64,000 nucleotides of DNA from an uncultured Clostridia bacterium. Its GTDB lineage: Bacteria > Bacillota > Clostridia > TANB77 > CAG-508. Of the stretch, positions 56,526 through 64,000 are shown in pieces (within the stretch, counting starts at the first letter, position 1; every line of letters begins with the position of its first letter). The stretch covers positions 62,001 through 126,000 of the forward strand of contig OV788638.1 of the NCBI GenBank assembly GCA_928721565.1, written 5' to 3'. The notes beneath the pieces were generated by a model. The model had not been told where the DNA came from. It did no database searches and saw only the letters and a list, made by a program, of their open reading frames with translations. A program made the translations under genes and the position numbers.

Positions 56526-58889
56526 CTACCAAGAGCCACCTCCACCACCTCCAGATCCTCCACCAGATGATCCTCCACCTGACGAACCACCAGAATCACT
56601 AGATGGACTAGATGACATAACACTTTGTGCAGAAGTCATTGTAGAATTCATAAATGATCCAAACGTCATCATGTCGAATGCATTAGGGCTATCGTACCAA
56701 GATGGTGCTTGTAAAGATATTGATTCAAACTTTTTAATCCACTTATCAGAAACACCTAATACATAAGTGTAAGGTAGAATATTATAAAAGTACGTTGGAT
56801 CTTGTATAACCATAGTTTCTAATTTGTCTTTTTCAGCAGTTTCTAAAAAGTTTCTGAATCCTTTTAATTTTCCTAATATTTCATTTCCATAAGGGGTTCT
56901 CTTTGGTAAATATTTTAAGCATATAACCATACCAAGGACACATACTAATCCCAATCCATATCCTACTAAATAAACCGGGTCTTGTTTTAATGCTGGTAGC
57001 ACCATAAATGCCCATGGAATACCGCCAAATCCTAATCCCCAGACAAGACCAAATATCTTTGTGCCTATTGAAGAATAAGTTGCTCTACCATTTGCATAAA
57101 TAGTTTGTGTTTCCCCAAATACTAATTTAAATAAAACAGTAAATCCAATACCTGGAAATAGTAAAGCAAATAATAGATTTGAAGATTCGCCATATGCAAA
57201 GATTGGTGGTATAGTAATTAAACAATATGTTGCAATAATCATTAATATAATAAATATGGTCTTACTTGATGCTGATTTTTCAAAAATTTTATTTTTATTT
57301 TCTTTATTATTAATATTAGATAATATTCTATTCATGGTTATATAAAAATTATTATATAAGTCTGTTGATGTTACTTCATTGGTATTATCTGTAGGTTCTT
57401 GTTCAACATTTTTACTAAATAATGAGCCAATTGATATTGATGGTCTTTTTGTAAATAATCCATTTAAAAATATTTGTTCATTAACATTATTTCCATCGTA
57501 TTCTTTTAATTTAGTTATTTTAAAACCTTTGGATTTAAAAAATAAGGATTTTTCTTCAGTTTCAGCAATTTTTATGTATCCTTGATTAGCTAAATATATA
57601 AGTAAAGATGTTACATCTTGATTTTCTGCTTTTCCTTTATATAAAAATCCAACTTCTAAACTATTAAATCCTTGTGGTGGATAAAATTCAACAGTTTCTA
57701 CAACTTGATCATCTCGTCCATATTTATACCACAATAATAAAGCAATAACTAAAAATAATATAGGAAACAAATAAAAAATATAATTCATTAAATTAAAAGT
57801 AAGTCCAGTTCCAACAAAATATCCTTCTGGCAGTTCACATCTTACAGTTAGAGCTTCACCAGCACCTAAAATACCATTATAACTACCTGTAATTTTGTTT
57901 CCACTAACATTATATTTTACTTTACTATTATCAGTGGAGCCTGTTGTTCCTGATGAAAACCCCAATTTACTTGAATCAAATTCTTTAGGCATAGTAATTG
58001 AAAAAGTTACATTTCCTATTACCGTATCCCATTCATTTCCAATTATATTGTAATATAATTCATCGTAATCTTTACCAGGATCTTTTCCTAAATTGTATGT
58101 ATATTTAATTACATACTTTTGCTCTCCTGTTAAAGTTCTACTAGCTGATCCAATCTTCAATTTATAATTTCCATTTTCTCTTGATTTTGTATATTCATTA
58201 TCAACACTAACATTTGTTACTTGAGTACGATTAGTTGATGTTGTACCATCTAATCTAGTGATTGTATTCTTTAATGGAATAGTTCTAAATATTCCATGTT
58301 TCGAAACATTAAAATATGCAGTAATTGTCTCAGTTATATCAAAAGTATTGTTTTCATTAACAATTATATTAATATCATATTTATCAATAACATAATCATA
58401 AAAACTATATTGATAGTTCTTACTAGGTGTTAGACTTGTCGTATTATTTAGTGACGAATTTGTATTATCATTAGTTTCAATTGATAAACGATAATAATAT
58501 ATCTCATTAACACTATGTCCATTCAAAATACTTAAATTAGACATTTGGCTAAAACTATTAGATCCTGATATTGCTGTTGCCGAATTATATCCTTGAGCAA
58601 TCAAATTATAATTAGAATCATAATAATAAGCAGTAGAAGTATAGTTAATTTCATTATTTGAGCTATTTCTTACTATACCTGCTAAGCCAAATGCTTGGGT
58701 AGAAATGGAAGAAAAATCTTTAAATGAAATATTAGTAAAAGATAAACTTCCGACTTCTAAACTTTGAGTATTGTTAATATTTACAAAAGAAGTTTGTTCT
58801 GTTAAAGCATAAGTATTTGATGGATAAGCAAATACTAGAGATAGTACAATTACAGCAAATAAGGAAATCCCCTTAATAATTCTTTTCAT
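56526..58889 (-). CDS. DUF2207 membrane protein, 787 residues
   Basis: Start at ATG 58889, after a GGGGG-containing site (GGAGGGGGACA). It has a signal peptide (MKRIIKGISLFAVIVLSLVFA, first 21 residues). An N-terminal beta-rich region (30-160) is followed by the DUF2207 domain (about 165-350, with YDINIIVNENNTFDITETI and KHGIFRTIPLKN). A membrane helix lies at about 362-385. Next come a cytosolic region (with YPPQGFNSLEVGFLYKGKA and VTSLLIYLANQGYIKI) and further helices at about 550-680. The tail is rich in Gly and Ser (SSGGGSSGGGSGGGGGGSW), a usual feature of this family. It lies 15 bp after lemA, a pairing widely seen in bacteria. The role is unknown but is likely in the envelope. Confidence 0.9.
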   Translation of the reverse strand: MKRIIKGISLFAVIVLSLVFAYPSNTYALTEQTSFVNINNTQSLEVGSLSFTNISFKDFSSISTQAFGLAGIVRNSSNNEINYTSTAYYYDSNYNLIAQGYNSATAISGSNSFSQMSNLSILNGHSVNEIYYYRLSIETNDNTNSSLNNTTSLTPSKNYQYSFYDYVIDKYDINIIVNENNTFDITETITAYFNVSKHGIFRTIPLKNTITRLDGTTSTNRTQVTNVSVDNEYTKSRENGNYKLKIGSASRTLTGEQKYVIKYTYNLGKDPGKDYDELYYNIIGNEWDTVIGNVTFSITMPKEFDSSKLGFSSGTTGSTDNSKVKYNVSGNKITGSYNGILGAGEALTVRCELPEGYFVGTGLTFNLMNYIFYLFPILFLVIALLLWYKYGRDDQVVETVEFYPPQGFNSLEVGFLYKGKAENQDVTSLLIYLANQGYIKIAETEEKSLFFKSKGFKITKLKEYDGNNVNEQIFLNGLFTKRPSISIGSLFSKNVEQEPTDNTNEVTSTDLYNNFYITMNRILSNINNKENKNKIFEKSASSKTIFIILMIIATYCLITIPPIFAYGESSNLLFALLFPGIGFTVLFKLVFGETQTIYANGRATYSSIGTKIFGLVWGLGFGGIPWAFMVLPALKQDPVYLVGYGLGLVCVLGMVICLKYLPKRTPYGNEILGKLKGFRNFLETAEKDKLETMVIQDPTYFYNILPYTYVLGVSDKWIKKFESISLQAPSWYDSPNAFDMMTFGSFMNSTMTSAQSVMSSSPSSDSGGSSGGGSSGGGSGGGGGGSW

Positions 58890-58904
58890 TGTCCCCCTCC
58901 ATAA

Positions 58905-59453
58905 TTATAATTCAACTTTTACATTTTCTCTTTCGTTTGCACTTGCCTCAAACATTGCTTTTGATTTGTAACCGAACAATCCAGCAAAAATATTACTTGG
59001 GAACATTTCAACTTTGTTATTATAAATTCTAACAATACCATTGTAATATTTTCTTGAATTAGCAATATCATCTTCAACTTTTGATAACTCTTTACTTAAA
59101 TCTTTGAAGTTTTCATTAGCTTTCAAATCAGGATATGCTTCTGCTAAAGCCATAATTTTACTAATACCACTAGATAGTTGCTCATTTGTCTTAATCTTTT
59201 CATCATCAGACATTTTGTCATAAGCACTATTTCTTAGTTCTACAACTTCTTTTAAAGTATCTTTTTCATGTTTAGCATATCCTTTTACAGTTTCTACAAT
59301 GTTAGGAATTAAATCCCATCTTTTCTTAAGATAAACATCCATAGTAGAGAATGCTTCTTTTACCTTATTATTTAGTTTTACAAAACTATTATATACAGCA
59401 AAAGCATAAATAATAATTAAAACGATAATTGCAATGATAATATAAATCCACAT
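58905..59453 (-). CDS. lemA: LemA family protein
   Basis: Start at ATG 59453, after AGGAGGTGAAATT. 182 residues. One N-terminal membrane helix (residues 2-20, WIYIIIAIIVLIIIYAFAVY) is followed by a helical-bundle domain with the family signature FVKLNNKVKEAFSTMDVYLKKR / WDLIPNIVETVKGYAKHE and a conserved C-terminal VEMFPSNIFAGLFGYK. First gene of the operon with DUF2207 and the zinc-ribbon protein. LemA proteins are membrane-anchored with an outward helical domain; the molecular role is unclear. Confidence 0.95.
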   Translation of the reverse strand: MWIYIIIAIIVLIIIYAFAVYNSFVKLNNKVKEAFSTMDVYLKKRWDLIPNIVETVKGYAKHEKDTLKEVVELRNSAYDKMSDDEKIKTNEQLSSGISKIMALAEAYPDLKANENFKDLSKELSKVEDDIANSRKYYNGIVRIYNNKVEMFPSNIFAGLFGYKSKAMFEASANERENVKVEL

Positions 59454-59582
59454 AATTTCACCTCCTATTGTAATTTAATTTTATCATATTTTTAATTTTT
59501 TTAATATATTATTAAGAAATATTCTTTCAAAACTATTATAATAAATTTTATATCTGCTATAATTTATTTAGTTGATTTAATT

Positions 59583-59744
59583 GTTCGTAAGTTTTTATTT
59601 TTATATAAAACTTTAAAAGTTCTCTTTCAAAGAGGAAAAACTATAAGAGGTATTGCTACTATTATGAAAGATAATAATGCGTATCTAAAACAGGAAAAAT
59701 GGAAGTTTGATAGGTTTTATAAAATACTTACTAATCAACACTGA
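59583..59744 (+). pseudogene. Fragment of a serine recombinase C-terminal region (tentative)
   Basis: The plus-strand frame ending at TGA 59742 reads TIRGIATIMKDNNAYLKQEK followed by WKFDRFYKILTNQH. This resembles the recombinase domain of large serine recombinases (IAxxLNxxG...KW...IxxILTN). No start codon or ribosome binding site is present. It lies in the 336-bp gap upstream of lemA, on the same strand as the recombinase-relaxase remnant at 55052, so both may derive from one lost element. The rest of the gap is AT-rich with a small GAATTTGT/ACAAATTC hairpin near 59744. Confidence 0.45.
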
Positions 59745-59790
59745 ATTTGTACTCCCTCACAAATTCTTGTATGAGAATTTCCCATCTCTT

Positions 59791-60210
59791 TTATTTTTTA
59801 TTATCTACGAAAAAACACATATTAATAAAATAATAAACTACAGCAACAATAAAATAAATTAAAATAAGTTGTTTGGAAAAAGAAATGGGATCTATACTCA
59901 TTACTCCTGTATTGTTATTGCCTTTTAATATAGTTAATAAATTAGGTATAGAAAATAGAATAAATAAAATAAAACTATTAAGACAGCAAATGATCTTTCC
60001 TTTTTTATATTCAATTCTTTTTTTACTTACTAATTTAAAAATTAATGGAACTATCATTAATATAAAACTTACAATAATTAGAACTAATATTTCTGGTATT
60101 AATTCTTCCCAAAAATTGTTTAAATATTTTCCACCTAAAAATAGTTTTATAATAATTAAATTAATTAGTAATAAAATAAATCCAATAATTTTTTTTGTTT
60201 TGTTATTCAT
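59791..60210 (-). CDS. Hypothetical membrane protein, 139 residues
   Basis: Start at ATG 60210, after GGAGGAATAAATA. Four membrane segments: residues about 8-25 (KIIGFILLLINLIIIKLFL), 38-58 (LVLIIVSFILMIVPLIFKLV), 75-96 (IICCLNSFILFILFSIPNLL) and 114-133. No recognised domain. It stands alone between the repeat array at 60.24 kb and the recombinase fragment. Very AT-rich. Function unknown. Confidence 0.75.
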   Translation of the reverse strand: MNNKTKKIIGFILLLINLIIIKLFLGGKYLNNFWEELIPEILVLIIVSFILMIVPLIFKLVSKKRIEYKKGKIICCLNSFILFILFSIPNLLTILKGNNNTGVMSIDPISFSKQLILIYFIVAVVYYFINMCFFVDNKK

Positions 60211-60236
60211 TATTTATTCCTCCAATCTTTACATGG

Positions 60237-60350
60237 TACATTAGGGACCGGTTCTTCGCTGATCATTTTTATGTAACTTGTTCACTAGGGACCGGTTCTT
60301 TCTTGACACACTTGTTCATTTAAGAACCGGTCCCTAATGAACAACTGAAC
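60237..60350. repeat. Three-element cluster with an inverted pair
   Basis: Forward cores at 60244 and 60288 (44-bp step, spacer with TTTTTATGTAACTTGTTC) and a reverse core at 60323. The reverse copy is a complete 31-bp element at 60313-60343, identical to those at 37744 and 63848. Confidence 0.93.
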
Positions 60351-60352
60351 AC

Positions 60353-60379
60353 AAAAACTGGTCCCCAAGGACCAGCTTT
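60353..60379. terminator. Terminator of the cadherin-like gene, possibly derived from a repeat element
   Basis: AAAACTGGTCC pairs with GGACCAGCTTTT around a CCAA loop (one A-C mismatch), with T-runs on both strands. It directly follows the stop at 60380 on the minus strand. The arm CTGGTCC resembles the element core and may be a decayed inverted pair. Confidence 0.8.
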
Positions 60380-61954
60380 TTAAAAATGTTTTCCTTTTCC
60401 TCTTCTCTTAGAAGAATTTTTAAAGTCTTCTTTATAATCCCAATCTGTATCTATATCATAATTTTTGCTTCTTGCAATGTCTTCCAAATAATTAGTAGTA
60501 TCAAATTTATTTTCTGTTTCTTTAACTTGTCCGTCTAAGTCTTCGAAATTTTGGTCTTCTTGCCATTCTTTTCCGGCGTTTTCTGTATTCTCTCCAAAAT
60601 TGTCCATTTTAAAATCAATTTCATCTGTTTCTTCATCTAATTCTGAAAGTTCTTGATGTTCTGCTATTGCTTTATCTAGCTCGTCTGCTCCTGGAAAATC
60701 AATATTATTTTGTGCTTTTTTTTCTTTTACTAATTTAACTTTTAAAATTATAGCTATTATTATTAAAATTATTAAAACTGTCATTATTATTACTTTGATT
60801 TTCTCTTCTTTTCCCCATGTTGATGGTTGTAACCAATTCATTTCTTTTGCTGGTTCATTTTTTCCTTCTTCTGATGCGACATTTTTATTTACTGTTATTT
60901 GATATGTTGCTGTTTGATTTGTTTTTTTATTTTTTACTAGTATTGTTATTGTGTTTTCACCTTCATGTAAATTTTCATTTCCAACTATTTCAACTGTTGT
61001 ATCATCTGCTGTTGCTATGGTTTCTATTTCTAATGAGCTTAAATCTTTATTTAAATCTACTGTATATTGATATATTTCTGTGTCAAATTCTGGATTTAAT
61101 TCAACATCTTCTATATCTAGACTTGATAATCCAAATGCACCTGATACATTGTCTGTTGCTTGTTGTTCTGTTGGACCAGCAGCATCTTCTGCTGTTGTAT
61201 TTCTTTTTATTTTTAAATTGTATGTTTCTGTATTTCCTGCTTCTGCAGTTACTGTTACTGCGACTGTATTGTCTCCTTCTTTTAAGCTTACTTTTCCTGT
61301 TCCTGCTACTTTTGCTTTTGCGTCTACTGGTGTCGCATATACTGTTAATTCACTTATTTTATTTGGAACTTCTATACTGTATTCTTTTCTGTCTCTTTTG
61401 AATCCTGTAAAGTCATATGCCTTTTCTTTTATTCCCATGTTTTTTAGTCTTGCTTCTGTTGATTTGTTTGCTGTTGCTGTGTTATTTGAAGCATTTGAGT
61501 TTGAACTTGCATTGCTTTGAGCTGATGCTGCATTTGATTGGTTATTGCTTGATGAGTTGTTATTTGAATTTGATGTTGAGTTTTGTTTATTTACCTTTAT
61601 TGTTAATGATTGTGAACCACTTATTGGATTCTCATCAATATCACCCAATCCACTACTTCCTGGTGATGCTACAACTTCTATATCTGAATCAGATGTTGAA
61701 GTGACTGTAACTGTTTTTGTATCATTTCCATTTTGTAAAAATACTGATGATGGACTTACTGTTCCATTTTTCGCTTTAATGTCAATTTGTCCATATGCAT
61801 TATTTGCTTTTATGCTTATTGTAACGCTCTCACCTTTATTAATACTAGATTTCGAAGTACTAATATTAAAGCTCCCTGCAGCATATGTCTTAGTAATATA
61901 TATTGTACTAATTATTATAAATATTGTTATTATTCTATTTATTACTTTTTTCAT
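60380..61954 (-). CDS. Membrane-anchored cadherin-like beta-sandwich protein, 524 residues
   Basis: Start at ATG 61954, after GTGAGGGAAAA, 10 bp past the upstream gene. It has a signal peptide (1-25, ending TYAA). An N-terminal beta domain (27-122, STSKSSINKGESVTISIKAN) might be a cohesin- or Ig-like fold, but I cannot tell. A Ser/Asn-rich linker (125-165) follows, then two cadherin-like beta-sandwich domains (about 167-252 and 272-358, each ending in TYNLKIKR or TYQITVNK). One membrane helix lies at about 386-408 (VIIMTVLIILIIIAIILKV). The cytosolic tail of about 115 residues is very acidic, then basic at the end (SKRRGKGKHF). Co-transcribed with the dockerin-bearing glucosaminidase. A role as its surface anchor is an inference. 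Confidence 0.85.
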   Translation of the reverse strand: MKKVINRIITIFIIISTIYITKTYAAGSFNISTSKSSINKGESVTISIKANNAYGQIDIKAKNGTVSPSSVFLQNGNDTKTVTVTSTSDSDIEVVASPGSSGLGDIDENPISGSQSLTIKVNKQNSTSNSNNNSSSNNQSNAASAQSNASSNSNASNNTATANKSTEARLKNMGIKEKAYDFTGFKRDRKEYSIEVPNKISELTVYATPVDAKAKVAGTGKVSLKEGDNTVAVTVTAEAGNTETYNLKIKRNTTAEDAAGPTEQQATDNVSGAFGLSSLDIEDVELNPEFDTEIYQYTVDLNKDLSSLEIETIATADDTTVEIVGNENLHEGENTITILVKNKKTNQTATYQITVNKNVASEEGKNEPAKEMNWLQPSTWGKEEKIKVIIMTVLIILIIIAIILKVKLVKEKKAQNNIDFPGADELDKAIAEHQELSELDEETDEIDFKMDNFGENTENAGKEWQEDQNFEDLDGQVKETENKFDTTNYLEDIARSKNYDIDTDWDYKEDFKNSSKRRGKGKHF

Positions 61955-61964
61955 TTTTCCCTCA

Positions 61965-63680
61965 CTATAATTCTATTTTTTTATTTCCCATTATATAATT
62001 CATTATTCTTATGTAGTCAAATGAATTAACTTTTCCGTCTGAATTTGCATCTGCAGCTAGTTTTTCGTAATCTGACATTGTTTTATTTCCCATTATATAA
62101 TTCATTATTCTTATATAATCAAATGTATTAACTTTTCCATCTGCATTTGCATCACCTTTTTTTATTATTACATATTCATTATTCACTATACTGCCAGTAG
62201 CTATTTGGTTATTCTCTGTAACAACTTCCCCTTTTGAATTTTTAACTGCAATATTTTCTCCTAATGTGTTTTTAATTTCATCAAATGTAGCAGATGGTGT
62301 TATTAATATTTTTTTATTTGTGTCATCTACTTTTGCATTTTGACTATTGCTAGGCTCAGTTGGTTTTGTATCATTACCTTGGTCTACTGGTACCAAATAC
62401 AATTTGTATGTAGACTCATAATCATAAGTTTCTCTTGCAGCATAACCTTTAGTTCCATCAGCTTTCATGATGTAATCCCAATAAGTTCCGTCAACTTTGC
62501 TTGTTGCCTTATATAATCTTGTTACAATTTCATCTTTATAAACACTTCCTATTTTTGAAGCAGACTTTTTAGCCTCACTTCTTATATATAGTGAATTTGA
62601 AACATTAACTTTAACCAATTCAGTAGTTGTTGGTGTATTATTCTCAGAAGGTCTTACAACTGCTGAACCTGGCATATTTTTGTAAACTGGAATTATAAAA
62701 GTATATCCTGCATCAATCGCATTTACACTTTCAAAAGTTTTTCTTAGTGTTGACCCTTCATTTTGAGCCGCCAAAATATTTTGCATATATTGATGCCAGT
62801 ACAAATTACCATCAGAATTTTCTACATCAAATTTTTGAAAATATAATGTATTCTGACCTTTTGAAATATAACTTTCGGCAATTATTTCAGTTCCTCCCAT
62901 GATTGAACTTTCAATTGATGTCCATCCTTTAGATTTAGCCTTTTTCAATCCATTTAAAATAATATTTTCTTTTCCATTTCCATTAGCTCCAATGTTAAAT
63001 ACATTATAGTATCCAACATATTGGCCATTATAACCATTTCCTGTTGCTAAAGTTGAACCAGTTCTACCTTGTTCTTGAATAATCCTTGATGCTAAATAAT
63101 ATGGATTCACATTATATTTTTTTCCTGCCTGAATAAGTGTATTTATGTATGAATCATTATTTAAAAAGGTGTTTGCAACCATCTTTTTTATTGTTTGTGA
63201 ATTACAATCAGTATATGATAATTGCATAAATTGAAAGATATCAGAATAATTAGCAGAATTTCTTGGGTCCATCATATATTCTATTGCTGCTTCTGAAGCA
63301 CAGTTCCAGTTTCCATTATCATATGTCTTATTTCCACATACTTTACATTTCCACACACTATCATATTTGCTATTATTAGCTGGAACTAAGTTCCTTGGAG
63401 AACTTTCATGTCCTACATATTCATTAGCAATAGCATCTGACCATTCTATATCAGTATATAATATTTTAAAATTCCAATTTGGATGTTGAGTTTTTAGGGA
63501 TTGTAGCATTTCTTTTAATTGTGGATATTTGTTTGAATCAATTGAATTAATATCTGTGGTTTCAGTCTGATTAATTGCTGCAAATGACTTATTTCCACAA
63601 ACTAATAGATTTACAATACTATATGATATTATTGTTGTTAATAACATTATCGACAATAACTTTATAAAATTTGTTTTCAT
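61965..63680 (-). CDS. Secreted glucosaminidase with SH3 and dockerin domains, 571 residues
   Basis: Cleaves the glycan strands of peptidoglycan (GH73/LytD-type N-acetylglucosaminidase). Start at ATG 63680, after GAGGTGGAAAAAT. It has a signal peptide (1-35, possible cleavage after SFA). An N-terminal helical region follows (LKEMLQSLKTQHPNWNF). The glucosaminidase domain (about 180-310) has the likely catalytic Glu in SRIIQEQG and the conserved YNVFNIGA. An SH3b domain lies at about 355-430 (SLYIRSEAKKSASKIGSV). The C terminus is a type I dockerin (about 508-571) with two calcium loops, GDANADGKVNTFDYIRIMNY and ADANSDGKVNSFDYIRIMNY. These are almost identical to each other, a recent duplication. 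First gene of a two-gene operon. Dockerins on wall hydrolases are unusual. Confidence 0.93.
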   Translation of the reverse strand: MKTNFIKLLSIMLLTTIISYSIVNLLVCGNKSFAAINQTETTDINSIDSNKYPQLKEMLQSLKTQHPNWNFKILYTDIEWSDAIANEYVGHESSPRNLVPANNSKYDSVWKCKVCGNKTYDNGNWNCASEAAIEYMMDPRNSANYSDIFQFMQLSYTDCNSQTIKKMVANTFLNNDSYINTLIQAGKKYNVNPYYLASRIIQEQGRTGSTLATGNGYNGQYVGYYNVFNIGANGNGKENIILNGLKKAKSKGWTSIESSIMGGTEIIAESYISKGQNTLYFQKFDVENSDGNLYWHQYMQNILAAQNEGSTLRKTFESVNAIDAGYTFIIPVYKNMPGSAVVRPSENNTPTTTELVKVNVSNSLYIRSEAKKSASKIGSVYKDEIVTRLYKATSKVDGTYWDYIMKADGTKGYAARETYDYESTYKLYLVPVDQGNDTKPTEPSNSQNAKVDDTNKKILITPSATFDEIKNTLGENIAVKNSKGEVVTENNQIATGSIVNNEYVIIKKGDANADGKVNTFDYIRIMNYIMGNKTMSDYEKLAADANSDGKVNSFDYIRIMNYIMGNKKIEL

Positions 63681-63740
63681 ATTTTTCCACCTCTTTTGTT
63701 TCCCTTTTTTTGATATTTTTTCCTGTAGTTCTTCGACAAT

Positions 63741-63769
63741 AGTATATCATTCTACCTCTTTTTAGTCAA
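63741..63769 (-). promoter_or_regulatory. Promoter of the glucosaminidase operon
   Basis: Minus-strand TTGACT (63769-63764), a 17-bp spacer and TATACT (63746-63741), about 60 bp before the start codon at 63680. Confidence 0.8.
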
Positions 63770-63796
63770 CATTAGACAGTGATTTTTATATTACAT

Positions 63797-63825
63797 TTGT
63801 GTTACAATTTCATTTATGATATAAT
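63797..63825 (+). promoter_or_regulatory. Possible promoter of the U32 peptidase gene
   Basis: A perfect TATAAT (63820-63825) with a weak -35 box TTGTGT 17 bp upstream. If used, the repeat array at 63848-63950 lies in the 5' untranslated region of the mRNA. Confidence 0.5.
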
Positions 63826-63847
63826 ATTGGAAAAACTGTTCATTTAA

Positions 63848-63953
63848 TGTTCATTTAAGAACCGGTCCCTAATGAACAAGTTACATAAAAATGATCGGCG
63901 AAGAACCGGTCCCTAATGAACATAGTCAAGAGAGAACCGGTCCCTAATGAACA
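63848..63953 (-). repeat. Three reverse-oriented elements before the U32 peptidase gene
   Basis: Reverse cores at 63858, 63902 and 63933, with steps of 44 and 31 bp. The first is a complete 31-bp element (63848-63878). The 44-bp spacer has GTTACATAAAAATGATC, the reverse complement of the long spacer type. The array ends 6 bp before the AAAGGAG ribosome binding site. Confidence 0.93.
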
Positions 63954-63968
63954 AAAGGAGATTTTATT

Positions 63969-64000
63969 ATGATGGAATTATTGTCACCAGTTGGTGATTT
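63969..64000 (+). CDS. Peptidase U32 family protein, first 10 codons only
   Basis: ATG at 63969 follows AAAAGGAGATTTTATT. The visible residues MMELLSPVGDF match the highly conserved start of U32 peptidases (MELLAPAGDFE...). A second ATG at 63972 could be the true start. Cut by the right edge of the window, so no domain beyond the N terminus can be checked. Confidence 0.7.
   Translation, partial: MMELLSPVGD

Noticed and set aside
56515..56766. Plus-strand Pro/Asp-rich frame (PPPPPPDPPPDDPP)
   Set aside because: It is the complement of the Gly/Ser-rich tail of the DUF2207 protein.

Overview
This window is AT-rich DNA from an endospore-forming, anaerobic member of the Firmicutes (class Clostridia is the best guess). 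The evidence is a trimeric NAD-linked [FeFe]-hydrogenase, the sporulation genes yunB, a sipL-like SPOCS/LysM gene and spoVG, AGGAGG ribosome binding sites, TTGAAA/TATAAT promoters and a clostridial style of surface proteins. Species cannot be named from the sequence.

Layout. 1-17111 (minus) is one giant surface-protein gene that leaves the window on the left. It is split by a single-base frameshift near 9510. 17596-37500 (minus) is a second giant surface protein of 6634 residues. Both are mosaics of BspA-type DUF285 repeat blocks and Ig-like domains, and the second also has two LamG domains. They share near-identical promoters and leaders and carry recent internal duplications. 37902-41786 holds four small or unknown genes, one with a SipW/TasA-like leader. 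42014-47269 is the hydC-hydB-(membrane protein)-hydA cluster. 47484-48272 is a Y1-type HUH transposase of the REP-associated (RAYT) type. 48470-54772 holds yunB, a sipL-like gene, a DUF4097 / LiaF-like envelope pair, spoVG and murC. A tRNA-Thr(CGU) at 54883 is followed by a fused remnant of a serine recombinase and a conjugative relaxase. 55885-59453 is a lemA / DUF2207 / zinc-ribbon operon. 60380-63680 is an operon for a glucosaminidase carrying a dockerin and a cadherin-like membrane protein. A U32 peptidase gene begins at the right edge.

The most unusual signal is a dispersed, intergenic, near-palindromic element of about 31 bp with the core GGGACCGGTTCT. I count 42 cores in 12 clusters, mostly as tandem arrays with an exact 33-bp step and sometimes in inverted pairs. 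The arrays fill almost every gap between 17 and 48.5 kb and the gaps at 60.2 and 63.9 kb, and are absent from 48.5-60.2 kb. Arrays stand on both sides of the RAYT gene and face each other there. This suggests a REP/REPIN-type system in a Clostridium-like genome, with the RAYT as candidate mobilising enzyme.

Functionally the window is mostly cell envelope: giant adhesin-like proteins, wall hydrolase, murC, envelope-stress-type proteins and LemA/DUF2207. It also has fermentative hydrogen metabolism and sporulation. Where start codons are given, they were chosen by ribosome binding site and family length; several open frames extend spuriously upstream into the repeat arrays.
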